The notes below the pieces were generated by a model. It saw nothing but the letters and a program-made list of their open reading frames with translations. It was not told the origin of the DNA and made no database searches. Below, piece by piece: positions 1 to 8,560 of a stretch of 64,000 nucleotides of DNA (position 1 is the stretch's first letter; every line of letters starts with the position of its first letter). Source of the stretch: Paludisphaera rhizosphaerae (GTDB taxonomy: Bacteria > Planctomycetota > Planctomycetia > Isosphaerales > Isosphaeraceae); contig NZ_JAALCR010000008.1 of NCBI RefSeq assembly GCF_011065895.1, positions 124,001 through 188,000 on the forward strand, in the 5' to 3' direction. Made by a program: the position numbers and the translations under genes.

Positions 1-1480
1 CTTCCTCGGCGGGGGCCTCGGGGAGTTCCAGGTCGTCGGAGTCGATCGAGGTCAGCCGCTTGCCGCCGTACTGCCCGAGCGAGTTCATGACGAATTCGTC
101 GATGGGCTCGGTGAGGTACAGGACCTCCAGCTTGCGCTTTCGGAAGACTTCCAGATTGGGGTTCTTCTCGATCGCGGCGAGGTCAGGGCCGCCCAGGAAG
201 TAGATCCGCTTCTGGTTCTCGGGCATCCGCGCGACGTAGTCGTCCAGCGAGACGTCGAGCTTGTCGTCGGCCTTGTGCGAGGAGCCGAACCGGATGAGCT
301 TCGCCAACCGCTCGCGCTGGGCGAAGTCGACGATCACGCCTTCCTTGAGCATCATGCCGAACTGGTCGGTGAACGTTTGGAAGGCCTCGGGCTCATCCTT
401 CGCGAGTTGCTCCAGGCGGTCGAAGATCGACTTGAGCAGCGAGCCCCGGATCCGGCGGATCACCGTGTTGTCCTGGAGCGTCTCGCGCGAGACGTTCAGC
501 GGCAGGTCTTCGGAGTCGACCAGGCCGAAGAGGAACCGGAGGTAGTCCGGCAGCAGTTCGCGGCAGTCGTGCTGCACGAGGATCCGCTTGGCGCACAGGC
601 TGACGCCGTGCTCGACGCGCGGGAATCCCATCCGCTCCAGGTTCGTCGGCGGGCAGAAGAGGACCGCGTGGAACTGGATCGGCGAATCGACCGAGACGTG
701 CAGCCGCCAGAGCGGCTTTTCATCCCCGTGGTGGCTCAGGTGCTGGTAGAACCGCTCGTACTGCTCGTCGGTGACCTGGCGCTTGGGCTCGACCCAGATC
801 GGCTTCTGGTCGTTGAGGACCTCGGCTTCGGGGAGCAGCTTGATCGGGTGGGGGACGAAGCTGGAGTACCGCTTGACGGCGTCCTTGATCCGATACGGCT
901 TGGCGAAGTCGTGGGCGTCATCCTTGAGGTGGAGGATGATCTCGGTGCCGCGGGGCAAGGGGGATTCGACGGACTCGATGGTGAACCGGCCGGTGCCGTC
1001 GGACGACCACTCCCAGCCGTGCTCCTCGCGGTAGCTCCGCGTCCGGACGCGGACCTGGTCGGCGATCATGAACGCCGAGTAGAAGCCGACGCCGAACTGG
1101 CCGATCAGCGACAGCTCGGCCTTCGACTTCTGTTCGGTCGAGAGCCCCTTGAGGAACTCGCCCGAGCCGCTGTGGGCGATCGTCCCCAGGTTCGTCACCA
1201 ACTCGTCACGCGTCATGCCGACGCCCGTGTCGCGGATCGCCAGGAGATGCGTGGCGTCGTCGGGCTCGATGGTGATCTCCAGCAGTCCGCAATCGCGCTG
1301 AGATTCGTCGGTCAGCGAAACGAACCGCATCTTGTCGAGCGCGTCGGAAGCGTTCGAGATCAACTCCCGAAGCGCGATCTCCCTGCTCTGATACAGCGAG
1401 TGCGACAGCAGGTGCAGGAGTTGCTTGATCTCCGCCTGGAAGGTGAATTCCTGCTTGTCATGAGTGTGTTCGGTCGTCAT
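1..1480 (-). CDS. htpG: Molecular chaperone HtpG (Hsp90 family), cut by window edge
   Basis: ATP-dependent cytosolic Hsp90-family chaperone. The minus-strand reading begins MTTEHTHDKQEFTFQAE and shows the GHKL ATPase motifs in order: NASDAL, DTGVGM, GTIAHSGS and GQFGVGFYSAFM. The middle domain follows, including NVSRETLQ and a segment resembling YVARMPENQKRIYFL. The gene runs off the window: 493 codons are visible, against about 620-640 for the family, so only the C-terminal dimerisation region is missing. The ATG at 1478-1480 was chosen because the protein then starts just before the conserved ATPase domain. About 115 bases separate it from the upstream aldolase gene on the same strand. Family assignment is very secure. 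Confidence 0.96.
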   Translation of the reverse strand, partial: MTTEHTHDKQEFTFQAEIKQLLHLLSHSLYQSREIALRELISNASDALDKMRFVSLTDESQRDCGLLEITIEPDDATHLLAIRDTGVGMTRDELVTNLGTIAHSGSGEFLKGLSTEQKSKAELSLIGQFGVGFYSAFMIADQVRVRTRSYREEHGWEWSSDGTGRFTIESVESPLPRGTEIILHLKDDAHDFAKPYRIKDAVKRYSSFVPHPIKLLPEAEVLNDQKPIWVEPKRQVTDEQYERFYQHLSHHGDEKPLWRLHVSVDSPIQFHAVLFCPPTNLERMGFPRVEHGVSLCAKRILVQHDCRELLPDYLRFLFGLVDSEDLPLNVSRETLQDNTVIRRIRGSLLKSIFDRLEQLAKDEPEAFQTFTDQFGMMLKEGVIVDFAQRERLAKLIRFGSSHKADDKLDVSLDDYVARMPENQKRIYFLGGPDLAAIEKNPNLEVFRKRKLEVLYLTEPIDEFVMNSLGQYGGKRLTSIDSDDLELPEAPAEE

Positions 1481-1595
1481 ATCGGTGAGGACCTCGGGAG
1501 GGCTTTCTTTATGGAACGGGACTGGAATGGTCGTCAGCGACGACGGTAGTTCCCTCTCCCCCCGGGAGACGGGACCTCTCGTCATCGGCTGTTGG

Positions 1596-2243
1596 TTACA
1601 TCCCACGAAACTCCCGGACGATGGCGACATACTTCGAAGCCAGATCGCGAATCCGGGCGAAATCTCCGGCGGCGACGGCCTTGGGTTCGACGAGCGAGCC
1701 GCCGACGCCCAGGCAGCAGGCGCCGGCCTTGAGGAACGCGGCGGCCGTGTTGAGGTCGACGCCGCCGGTGGGCATCAGCTTGATCTGGGGGAGTGGACCG
1801 CGGACCGCCTTCAGGAACGGAGGGCCGCCGATCTCGGCGGGGAAGACCTTCACCACGTCGGCGCCGGCTTCCCAGGCGGTGAGGATCTCTGTGGGCGTGA
1901 ACGCGCCGGGCATCACGGCCTTGTCGTAGCGCCGGGCGAGACGGATCACGTCCAGGTTCACGGTCGGGCTGACGAGGTACTCGGCCCCGGCGAGGATCGC
2001 GGCTCGGGCGGTCTCGGGGTCGAGCACCGTGCCGGCGCCGAGCGCCACCGAATCCCCCAGGGCGCGGCGAGCGTCGCGGATCACGTCGAGCGCGTCGGGG
2101 ACGGTGAAGGTGATCTCGGCCGCGGTGACTCCACCTTCGGCCAGGGCCTCGACGACCTTCACAAGCGCCTCGCCCGACTCCGCCCGCACGACGGCGACGA
2201 TCCCGCCGTCGAGGATCCGTTTCAGCGTCTTCTCGCGACTCAT
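1596..2243 (-). CDS. eda: 2-dehydro-3-deoxyphosphogluconate (KDPG/KHG) aldolase
   Basis: Class I aldolase that cleaves KDPG to pyruvate and glyceraldehyde 3-phosphate (or 4-hydroxy-2-oxoglutarate to pyruvate and glyoxylate). At 215 residues it has normal family length. The catalytic Glu is E43 in AAEITFT, the GAGTV and SPTVN barrel strands follow, and the Schiff-base Lys is K132 in DVVKVFPAE. The phosphate-binding PTGGV motif is present. Its ATG overlaps the TGA of the upstream Bax1-like gene as ATGA (2240-2243), so the two are probably translationally coupled. That coupling is odd, because the partners are a DNA nuclease and a helicase rather than sugar-acid genes. Catalytic identity is secure; KDPG against KDPGal preference cannot be read from sequence. 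Confidence 0.93.
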   Translation of the reverse strand: MSREKTLKRILDGGIVAVVRAESGEALVKVVEALAEGGVTAAEITFTVPDALDVIRDARRALGDSVALGAGTVLDPETARAAILAGAEYLVSPTVNLDVIRLARRYDKAVMPGAFTPTEILTAWEAGADVVKVFPAEIGGPPFLKAVRGPLPQIKLMPTGGVDLNTAAAFLKAGACCLGVGGSLVEPKAVAAGDFARIRDLASKYVAIVREFRGM

Positions 2244-3532
2244 GGCAGCAAGCCTTCCTGTTTCCCGGGGAGGAACCGCTCCAGCAGGCCCGCCAGTTCG
2301 GGGGCGCTGGGGATCTCCTTGAACCAGAGGATCGGGCCGGGGAGCTTCTCCAGCGCGTCCTCGTCCACCTTCAGCTTGTCCGAGATCACCAGCACGAACC
2401 GCTCCGGCCCCAATCGGGGGAGCTGATCCAGCAGGCGGTCGAGCGTGGTCTTTTTCCAGAAGCCGACGACCTCCACGAACACGTCGAGGCCCGTCTTCTT
2501 GTGGACGGCGCGGAAGTCCGGCACCCAGACGCCCTCGCGGCCCAACTCCACGATATCGGCCGTCTCGGAGAGTTCCCAGGCGGGGACGACCTGGCGGAAG
2601 CGCTCGGCGAAGGCGGGGATCTCGGGAGGAACGTAGGTCCCGGTGTCCGCCGTGTGCGGGACCAGGCCGATACCGGCGTCGATGTGGAAGCTCTTGGGCT
2701 CGCGCTTCGGCCCCCAGCGCAGTTCGGCGTCGAGGCGGAACTCCTTGCAGCGGAGCAGGGCGGGGAGGAACAACGCCATCTGCAGGCCATACCGCGTGGT
2801 CGCGGCGAAGAGGCTCAGCGGGCCGTCGATGTGGAACGTGTACCCCTCGCGCATCGAGCCGCTCACGCGGTAGAGCAGCCGGTGGAACTTGAGCTGCCGG
2901 AACAACTGACGATACCGGGCGGGGGACTCGCCTCGGACTTCAACCACGACCCGGACCGACCGCAGGAGGACCGTCTGGGCGAGGGCCACGTTGTAGCGGT
3001 CGATGAGCCGCTGGGCGGTCATGTCCTGGAACGAGAGCATCCGGTTCTCGTCGCGAAGGTCGGCGAACATGCCGGCGACCAGCGTCTCGGGCTCGACGTT
3101 CAGCTCCTTGCCGACGGCCTCCAGCACCACCTCACGCCGGAAGATGGGCCGGGCGGGACGGCCGCCAGCGGGGATCGAATCCCCCTCGTGAAGCTGGGGA
3201 TGAGCCTGGCCGAGTTCCTTGCGGTACGCGGCGGCGGCCGTGAAGACCTTCTCGCGGATCACGTCGGGCGGGACGTCGGCGACCACCTCGAACTCGGCCC
3301 CGTTCTCCAGCACCTTCGCCAGCCCGCGATGAACGAGCGTCGCCTTCCCCCCGCCGCCAAAGAGTTCGTCGATCTCCCCCTCGATCTCGCCCCGGGTCAT
3401 CCCGACCCCTTCACGAAAGATCGCCAGGAGGCTCTCCGCCGCTTCCAGCCACTGGGCGCTCTCGCGGTTCAGGTAGATCGGGAGCACCCGCTCCTTGCTG
3501 ATCTTCACCCGCATCAGGTCGCCGGTCAGCAT
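2240..3532 (-). CDS. DUF790 / Bax1-like nuclease, partner of XPB helicase
   Basis: Bax1 (DUF790) is known in archaea as the structure-specific nuclease that binds and stimulates XPB helicase in a repair-like pathway. This 430-residue protein has the family N-terminus (MLTGDLMRVKISKERVLPIY) and, near residues 335-360, a PD-(D/E)xK-like core: VPDF followed about 15 residues later by VFVEVVGFWKK. An XPB-like helicase gene lies upstream on the same strand at 4206-5627, supporting a functional pair. The start at 3530-3532 is preceded by GGAGG at good spacing. An in-frame start about 29 codons earlier is possible but lacks a site. The two genes are separated by about 670 bases of repeat-rich DNA, so one transcript is not certain. 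Confidence 0.85.
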   Translation of the reverse strand: MLTGDLMRVKISKERVLPIYLNRESAQWLEAAESLLAIFREGVGMTRGEIEGEIDELFGGGGKATLVHRGLAKVLENGAEFEVVADVPPDVIREKVFTAAAAYRKELGQAHPQLHEGDSIPAGGRPARPIFRREVVLEAVGKELNVEPETLVAGMFADLRDENRMLSFQDMTAQRLIDRYNVALAQTVLLRSVRVVVEVRGESPARYRQLFRQLKFHRLLYRVSGSMREGYTFHIDGPLSLFAATTRYGLQMALFLPALLRCKEFRLDAELRWGPKREPKSFHIDAGIGLVPHTADTGTYVPPEIPAFAERFRQVVPAWELSETADIVELGREGVWVPDFRAVHKKTGLDVFVEVVGFWKKTTLDRLLDQLPRLGPERFVLVISDKLKVDEDALEKLPGPILWFKEIPSAPELAGLLERFLPGKQEGLLP

Positions 3533-3693
3533 GGGAGAAACCTCCCGGGTCGGCGGGTTTGAAATTGGGTTTGATTGCTGGCCGAGGCATCGAACCCGGA
3601 GCCGTTCAATTGATTGCAAACCAAGAACTTACGTCTAATCCCTGGCTTCAGTATCTGGCTTTGTTCGACCAGATTCACATGCTCAGCCACCCG

Positions 3694-4066
3694 GGTGCCA
3701 TGGCCACGCTGGCGTGGCCATGAACCGGCGCGGGACGGTTGCATGACCGACGCCGATCGCAGGGCCACGCCAGCGTGGCCACGGTCCCCAGATCCGCCAG
3801 CCACGATTCGATCCGAACCAAAACGGCCTTCCCCCCTCGCGGGGGAAGGTGGCCCGAAGGGCCGGATGAGGAGGGATCGGCGTCGCTCTGAAGTTGCAGG
3901 ATCGGATGCGAGTGCGATGGCGGTCGTCCCCCTCATCTGACCGCTGCGCGGTCCGTCTTCCCCCGCGAGGGGGGAAGACTGTTCTCGTCGACGGACCCGC
4001 TCGATCCGAAATCCGACGACCCTCACCCGGCCCTGCGGGCCACCCTCTCCCGGCGGGAGAGGGGAC
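3694..4066. repeat. Cluster of palindromic intergenic repeats (two families)
   Basis: This gap between the Bax1-like and helicase genes holds no convincing gene. It contains two palindromes of the CCACGCTGGCGTGG type (3694-3722 and 3761-3783). It also contains three arms of a second family: 3827-3876, 3924-3977 and 4012-4066. Each arm of the second family pairs a C-rich/G-rich hairpin with a GGCCCGAAGGGCC-type hairpin. Related arms occur at 12995-13157, and palindromes of the first family at 17301-17397. They resemble REP/BIME-type elements; any role in termination or mRNA stability is inference. Confidence 0.75.
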
Positions 4067-4205
4067 ATGGTTTGCGCCGGCTTCTGATCGTCGATTCGAC
4101 GGAGCATGAATCCCTCACCAAGCTCAACGGCAAGCGCACGGATATCCAGATAGAGAATGGTCCCGAACTGCCGATTCTGATCAGCCCAGGTAGAAAAAGC
4201 CGAGT

Positions 4206-5627
4206 TCAAGAATCCCCGTCGTATGCACTGTGCTGCCTGCGACGGTTGGAGGTGTATTCCTCAACTGTTCCGCGCGTCACCACCTCGTAGAGGACGGCCT
4301 GCTTGTCGCCCGACTTGCGGAGGATCCGGCCCAGGCGCTGGACGTGTTCGCGGACCGAGCCCGAGCCGCTGAGGATGACGGCCACGTTGGCCTCGGGGAC
4401 GTTCACCCCCTCGTTGAGCACCTTGGAGGTCGCCACGATCGGGTATTCGCCCGAGTTGAACTTCAGCAGGATGTCCCGGCGCTCCTTGGTCTTGGTCTGG
4501 TGGGTGATGACCGGGACCAAGAACCGGCGAGCGATCGTATAAACCGTCGCGTTGTCGTGGGTAAAGATCAGCACGCGGTCCTGGCCGTGGCGTTCGAGCA
4601 GCTTGTCGAGCAGTTTGAGCTTGGCCGGTGCGGCCAGGGCCAGGTCGCGCTGTTCGCGGTAGGCGCGGAAGGCCTCGCGACCCTCCGGCGAGCGGAAGGC
4701 CAGGAAGAGGAACCGGCTCCAGCCGTCGGGCCGGCGCATGTCGATCCCCGAGCCGCTGACGAACGCCCGGTAGCACTCGCGGGCGTTGTCGTACCGCAGC
4801 CGCTCCTCCTCGGAGAGCGAGACGTAGAGCGGGATCACCTGATACTCGGCCAGGAACTGGCCGCGAAGCTGGGTGATCTCTCGGCGGTAAACGATCGGCC
4901 CGATGAGCTGGTCCAGATGGGTGTGAGCGTTGTCGGCGCGTTCAGGGGTCGCGGTCAGGCCCAGGCGGAACGGGGCGATCGACGAGATGGCCGAGAGCCC
5001 GTACGTCGCTCCCGGCAGGTGGTGGCACTCGTCGAAGACGATCAGCCCGAAGCGATCGCCCAGCCGCTCCATGTTCATCCAGGCGGAGTCGTAGGTGGTG
5101 ACGGTGATCGGCTGGACGTCGTTGTAACCGCCGCCGAGGAGGCCGATCTCGACGCCGAAGCTCATCGAGAGTTCGTCGTACCACTGGTTCATCAGGTCGA
5201 TGGTCGGCGTGACGACCAGCGTGGGACGGCCCGCCTTCTCGATGGCCATGTTCGCCAGGTGGGTCTTGCCGGTCCCCGTGGGGAGCACGACGACACCGCG
5301 GCCGCCGGCCTTCCACCAGGCGTCCAGGCCCTCGACCTGGTGCGGAAAGGCTTCCTTGGCCACCTGGATCTTCCAGGGCGTCTGGGTCGGACCGTAGCCC
5401 CGGGCGTCGTCGACGTAGGCGATCTTGCGGCCGCGGAGATGCTCGACCAGCGGCCGGTACCAGATGGCCTCGGCCCGCGAGGTCTTGGTGCGGGGGTCGA
5501 AGCGAACTCCCGGCAGCGCAGCTTCCTGGCCCTCGGCCAGGCCCTCGACGACGACCGTGCCTCGGTCGAAGACCAGTCGCAGGGGGCGGGAATCGCCCTC
5601 GACCGAGATCGCCTCCCCCGCACTCAT
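4206..5627 (-). CDS. XPB-like superfamily 2 DNA helicase
   Basis: ATP-dependent DNA helicase of the XPB/Rad25-like SF2 group, 473 residues. Domain 1 has Walker A in VVLPTGTGKTHLA, motif Ia VVTPTIDLMNQW, a DECHH Walker B box and the GLTATPER motif III. Domain 2 has LIFTHDNATVY, VATSKVLNEGVNVP and the arginine-finger region QRLGRILRKSGDKQ. A short N-terminal domain precedes the helicase core, as in archaeal and bacterial XPB. The downstream same-strand DUF790/Bax1 gene supports an XPB-Bax1 pair acting on DNA damage or branched DNA. Function beyond helicase activity is inferred from the archaeal system. The ATG at 5625-5627 gives a normal family length. Confidence 0.88.
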   Translation of the reverse strand: MSAGEAISVEGDSRPLRLVFDRGTVVVEGLAEGQEAALPGVRFDPRTKTSRAEAIWYRPLVEHLRGRKIAYVDDARGYGPTQTPWKIQVAKEAFPHQVEGLDAWWKAGGRGVVVLPTGTGKTHLANMAIEKAGRPTLVVTPTIDLMNQWYDELSMSFGVEIGLLGGGYNDVQPITVTTYDSAWMNMERLGDRFGLIVFDECHHLPGATYGLSAISSIAPFRLGLTATPERADNAHTHLDQLIGPIVYRREITQLRGQFLAEYQVIPLYVSLSEEERLRYDNARECYRAFVSGSGIDMRRPDGWSRFLFLAFRSPEGREAFRAYREQRDLALAAPAKLKLLDKLLERHGQDRVLIFTHDNATVYTIARRFLVPVITHQTKTKERRDILLKFNSGEYPIVATSKVLNEGVNVPEANVAVILSGSGSVREHVQRLGRILRKSGDKQAVLYEVVTRGTVEEYTSNRRRQHSAYDGDS

Positions 5628-5713
5628 GTCCCGGCCGCTCCGCTTTCCAAACCGTCGACGACACCTGGAGTTTTATCCAGTCTACCCGACGAGGAACCGG
5701 TCGACGAGCCCGG

Positions 5714-5770
5714 GAAAACACAAGCCCCCGCGCCGGCTCCTGGAGAGGCAGGGGGCCGGAAGCGGGGGCT
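5714..5770 (-). terminator. Rho-independent terminator after lipoprotein gene
   Basis: Read on the minus strand, AGCCCCCGC and its complement GCGGGGGCT enclose an inner GCCGGC/GCCGG stem, and TTGTGTTTT follows. It sits just downstream of the stop of the lipoprotein gene at 5796 and before the helicase start, so it probably separates the DUF1559/lipoprotein unit from the helicase. Confidence 0.7.
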
Positions 5771-5795
5771 CGCGTGGATCGTCGAAGCGGACGCG

Positions 5796-6260
5796 TCAGG
5801 GCTTGGCCGAGTCGGCCGCGACCTTGACGTCATAGTCGATCGGTTCGTTCTTGCCGGCCACGACCTCGGCGTCGAACGTCGCTTCGACGGGCCCGCCCTT
5901 GGTGGGCTTCTTCTTCTTGCCGTCGTCGGGAGCCATCGACGCCATGAAGGGGTCGTCCTGGAAATCTCCAGTGACGTTGGAAGCCGTCTTGGAGACCGCG
6001 ACCTTGAACTTGCCTGCGGTGGCGCCCGAACTGGCCCCGGTGGTGAGGGTGTACTTGCCGTCCGGGCCGGTAACGGCCTGGGCGGGGAGGCCAGAGGGGT
6101 CCTCAGGCAGGAACATAACCGCAGCTTCGGCCAACGGCTCGCCGTTCTGGGTGATCGTGCCGGTGACGGGGTGGAGGGTCGGCCCCCCGCAACCCGCCAC
6201 GGCCAGGATCATCAACGACGAACCGAGGACGAGAGACTTCATACGATGCTTCACCTTCAT
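5796..6260 (-). CDS. Lipoprotein, carboxypeptidase-regulatory-like (planctomycete type)
   Basis: A 154-residue lipoprotein. The N-terminus has a hydrophobic segment ending in the lipobox VAGC (Cys24). A beta-sandwich-like stretch follows (VTGTITQNGEPLAEAAVMFL, then GPDGKYTLTTG), typical of the transthyretin/CarboxypepD_reg-like small lipoproteins that accompany DUF1559 proteins in planctomycetes. The DUF1559 gene lies immediately upstream on the same strand, 24 bases away, so they are probably one operon. A second such DUF1559-lipoprotein pair, in the same order, occurs at 60633-62241. An internal start six codons in (MKSLVL) is also possible. The specific role is unknown; a surface-associated structural role is inferred. 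Confidence 0.8.
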   Translation of the reverse strand: MKVKHRMKSLVLGSSLMILAVAGCGGPTLHPVTGTITQNGEPLAEAAVMFLPEDPSGLPAQAVTGPDGKYTLTTGASSGATAGKFKVAVSKTASNVTGDFQDDPFMASMAPDDGKKKKPTKGGPVEATFDAEVVAGKNEPIDYDVKVAADSAKP

Positions 6261-6284
6261 GCACTCCTGCGAATCGGCCGTCGA

Positions 6285-7325
6285 TCAATACTGATCCGCG
6301 CTGACGACCTCGCCGCCGGCGAGGGTGTTGATCGCGAACCAGACGTCGGGGTTGATCGAATCCTTGATGAACTTGACGCTGCCGTCGGCGAAGCCGGTGT
6401 TCACACCGCCGGAGTGACGGCTGCTGATCGACCAGGCGTATCCCAACCGCCCCGGATTGTTGGCAACCTGGGCGACCGTCGCCGGGCCGTTAGGCATGGT
6501 CGAGGGCCAGTTCGTGGTGTAGGTGCGGGCGTAGACGATGCCGTGGGTCGAAGTCCACAGCCCCTGGCCCCAGTAGGCGCCGTACGCGGTGGTCGTCTTC
6601 TGCCTGCGCGACTCCAGCGAGAGGGTCGTATTGCTGGTGCCGTCGGTGATCTGGGCGAGCTTCGTCGAACGGTCGGAGCCCGAGAAGATGCCGCCGTCGA
6701 GGGGCGTGGTCGTGAAGAACGAGAGGTTGTAGGCCTCGTAGTACCGACCGCAGGGGAGGATGTAGTTCGACCGCTGGGAGTTGAACCCGTTGTAGGCGCC
6801 GTTGGAGGTGGAGGCCGTCGCGTTGTACGGCTGCAGGTCCGTGTCCGACGGGCAGATGTACGCGTTCAACACCGAGCTGGTGACCGTCGTGTTCGCCAGG
6901 TAGGAGGTGTTCCCGCCGACGACGGTGAGGTTCGGCGAGGCGTTCGTCGCCGGGCACGAGGGGAGGCTGTAGTTATAGGCGTTGGACATCTGCATCTGCT
7001 CGAGCTGAGGCAGAATCAGCACGAACGCGGTCGTATTCAGGACGAATCCCTTCCCGCCGGTGCCGTCGTTGGGGCCGGCGGTGGTTCCGGACGTCGCCGA
7101 CCAGAGCTTCGCCGGGGGGAACGAACCGGTGGCCGATTCGTAGTTGTGCATGGCCAGGCCGATCTGCTTCATATTGTTGACGCACTGGGCGCGTCGGGCC
7201 GCCTCACGCGCCGCCTGCACGGCCGGAAGCAGCAGGGCGATGAGGACGGCGATGATGGCGATGACCACCAGCAGCTCGATCAGCGTGAAGCCGCGACGAA
7301 ATCTCGAGGGAACATGAGCGGACAT
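6285..7325 (-). CDS. DUF1559 prepilin-like protein
   Basis: Planctomycete pseudopilin-like protein of 346 residues. The N-terminus has a type IV prepilin methylation motif ([12 protein letters not shown]), a long hydrophobic helix, then the [20 protein letters not shown] signature. The C-terminus has the family H-x9-DG element ([20 protein letters not shown]). It is expected to be processed by a prepilin peptidase and exported; the biochemical role of DUF1559 is not established. I chose the ATG at 7323-7325 because GGAGG lies upstream and the methylation motif then sits about 11 residues in. An earlier in-frame ATG adds 23 residues not seen in the family. It probably forms a transcription unit with the following lipoprotein. 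Confidence 0.92.
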   Translation of the reverse strand: MSAHVPSRFRRGFTLIELLVVIAIIAVLIALLLPAVQAAREAARRAQCVNNMKQIGLAMHNYESATGSFPPAKLWSATSGTTAGPNDGTGGKGFVLNTTAFVLILPQLEQMQMSNAYNYSLPSCPATNASPNLTVVGGNTSYLANTTVTSSVLNAYICPSDTDLQPYNATASTSNGAYNGFNSQRSNYILPCGRYYEAYNLSFFTTTPLDGGIFSGSDRSTKLAQITDGTSNTTLSLESRRQKTTTAYGAYWGQGLWTSTHGIVYARTYTTNWPSTMPNGPATVAQVANNPGRLGYAWSISSRHSGGVNTGFADGSVKFIKDSINPDVWFAINTLAGGEVVSADQY

Positions 7326-7614
7326 TAGACGAAATGCCTCCGCGACAGGGTGAAGAGAGTACGATGACGGCGACGCCGAGACCAGGCCGCGCACGATCGA
7401 TCGGGAAGAGGAAGAACAAGCCTAGACCACCCACACAGATGCAACAATGCGATTTTCGGTCATCCTTTTCTAACTTTGGACACGCATCCTCCAGATCGTT
7501 CGCGTATCGCCTGCCAGAGCCGACGGATATACTGGCGAACCCGCGGGCCGGTCGTCGATCGAATCGCCCGATCCTTGGTTTGACGGATTTGCAACGAGAG
7601 CAGGCGTCCCTTCC

Positions 7615-8520
7615 ATGAGCGAGCGGCTCGACAAGTTGGTGGCCGAACGATTCAAACTGTCCCGACGCTCCGCGCGCGAGGCCATCGAACGCGGCCAGGT
7701 CGACGTCGGCGGCGAGCGTCGGGTCGACCCCGCCGATCAGTTCGAGGCCGACGCTGAGATCGCATTCAACCCCAACCGGCCGAGGATCGGCACGGAGGAT
7801 CGTCGGCTGAAGGTCCTCCACGAGGACCGCGACCTCCTCATCATCGACAAGCCGGCGGGGCTGCTCGTCCAACCGACGCAAATGCGCGAACGCGACACCC
7901 TGCTGGAACGTGCGGGGCGCTACTTGATCCACAAGCGGGGAGTCAAGAAGCCGTACATCGGCATCGTCCACCGGATCGACCAGCAGACCTCGGGAGTGGT
8001 CCTGCTGGTGACGAATCCGCGCGCCCTGCGGCCGTTCCAGGAGTTGTTCCGCACCCACACGATCGAGCGCGACTACCTGGCCGTCGTGGAGGGGGTCTTT
8101 CTGACTCCCGAGGGGAGCATCGACCTGCCGCTCGTCGAGGACGCCGGCGACAACCGCCGGGGCGTCTCGCGCGATCCCGAGCGGGGGACGCCCGCGACGA
8201 CCCATTTCAAGCTGGTCGAGACCTACGGCACGACCGCCAGCCTGGTCTCCATCCGCCTGGAGACCGGCCGGACGCACCAGATCCGCATCCATATGGCGGC
8301 CATCGACCATACGATCGTCGGCGACCCCGTCTACGGGCGTCGCGGCCGGCCGAAGTTCCCCATCGACTTCCCCCGCCAGGCTCTCCACGCCGCCGCGCTG
8401 GGCTTCAACCACCCCTTCTCAGGCCAGCCCATCCGCGTCGACGCCCCCCCGCCGGCCGACTTCACCGCGCTGGTGGACCAGCTCAAACACGACTACGGCG
8501 TCGCCGGCCGCGGCGAGTGA
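7615..8520 (+). CDS. RluA-family pseudouridine synthase with S4 domain
   Basis: Converts uridine to pseudouridine in structured RNA, probably 23S rRNA. An N-terminal S4 RNA-binding domain (about residues 1-60, SERLDKLVAERF...RGQVDVGG) is followed by the RluA catalytic domain. The catalytic Asp is D122 in VHRIDQQTSGVVLL. The conserved LETGRTHQIRIHM and GDPVYG motifs are present. The 301-residue length is typical of RluC/RluD-type enzymes. The exact target site cannot be assigned. It stands alone, divergent from the DUF1559 gene and convergent with the PP2C gene. Confidence 0.93.
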   Translation: MSERLDKLVAERFKLSRRSAREAIERGQVDVGGERRVDPADQFEADAEIAFNPNRPRIGTEDRRLKVLHEDRDLLIIDKPAGLLVQPTQMRERDTLLERAGRYLIHKRGVKKPYIGIVHRIDQQTSGVVLLVTNPRALRPFQELFRTHTIERDYLAVVEGVFLTPEGSIDLPLVEDAGDNRRGVSRDPERGTPATTHFKLVETYGTTASLVSIRLETGRTHQIRIHMAAIDHTIVGDPVYGRRGRPKFPIDFPRQALHAAALGFNHPFSGQPIRVDAPPPADFTALVDQLKHDYGVAGRGE

Positions 8521-8560
8521 ATCGAGACGAGCGGCACGGCTGCGATCGCGAGCCTTTCGC

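Noticed and set aside
275-1549. A 424-codon plus-strand frame opposite htpG
   Set aside because: Shadow of HtpG, whose ATPase motifs are clearly read on the minus strand.
4230-7328. A 1032-codon open frame on the plus strand across the helicase, lipoprotein and DUF1559 genes
   Set aside because: It is antisense to three genes with clear family motifs. Its composition (runs of Asp, Val, Gly, Arg) is what the complementary strand of GC-rich coding DNA produces.
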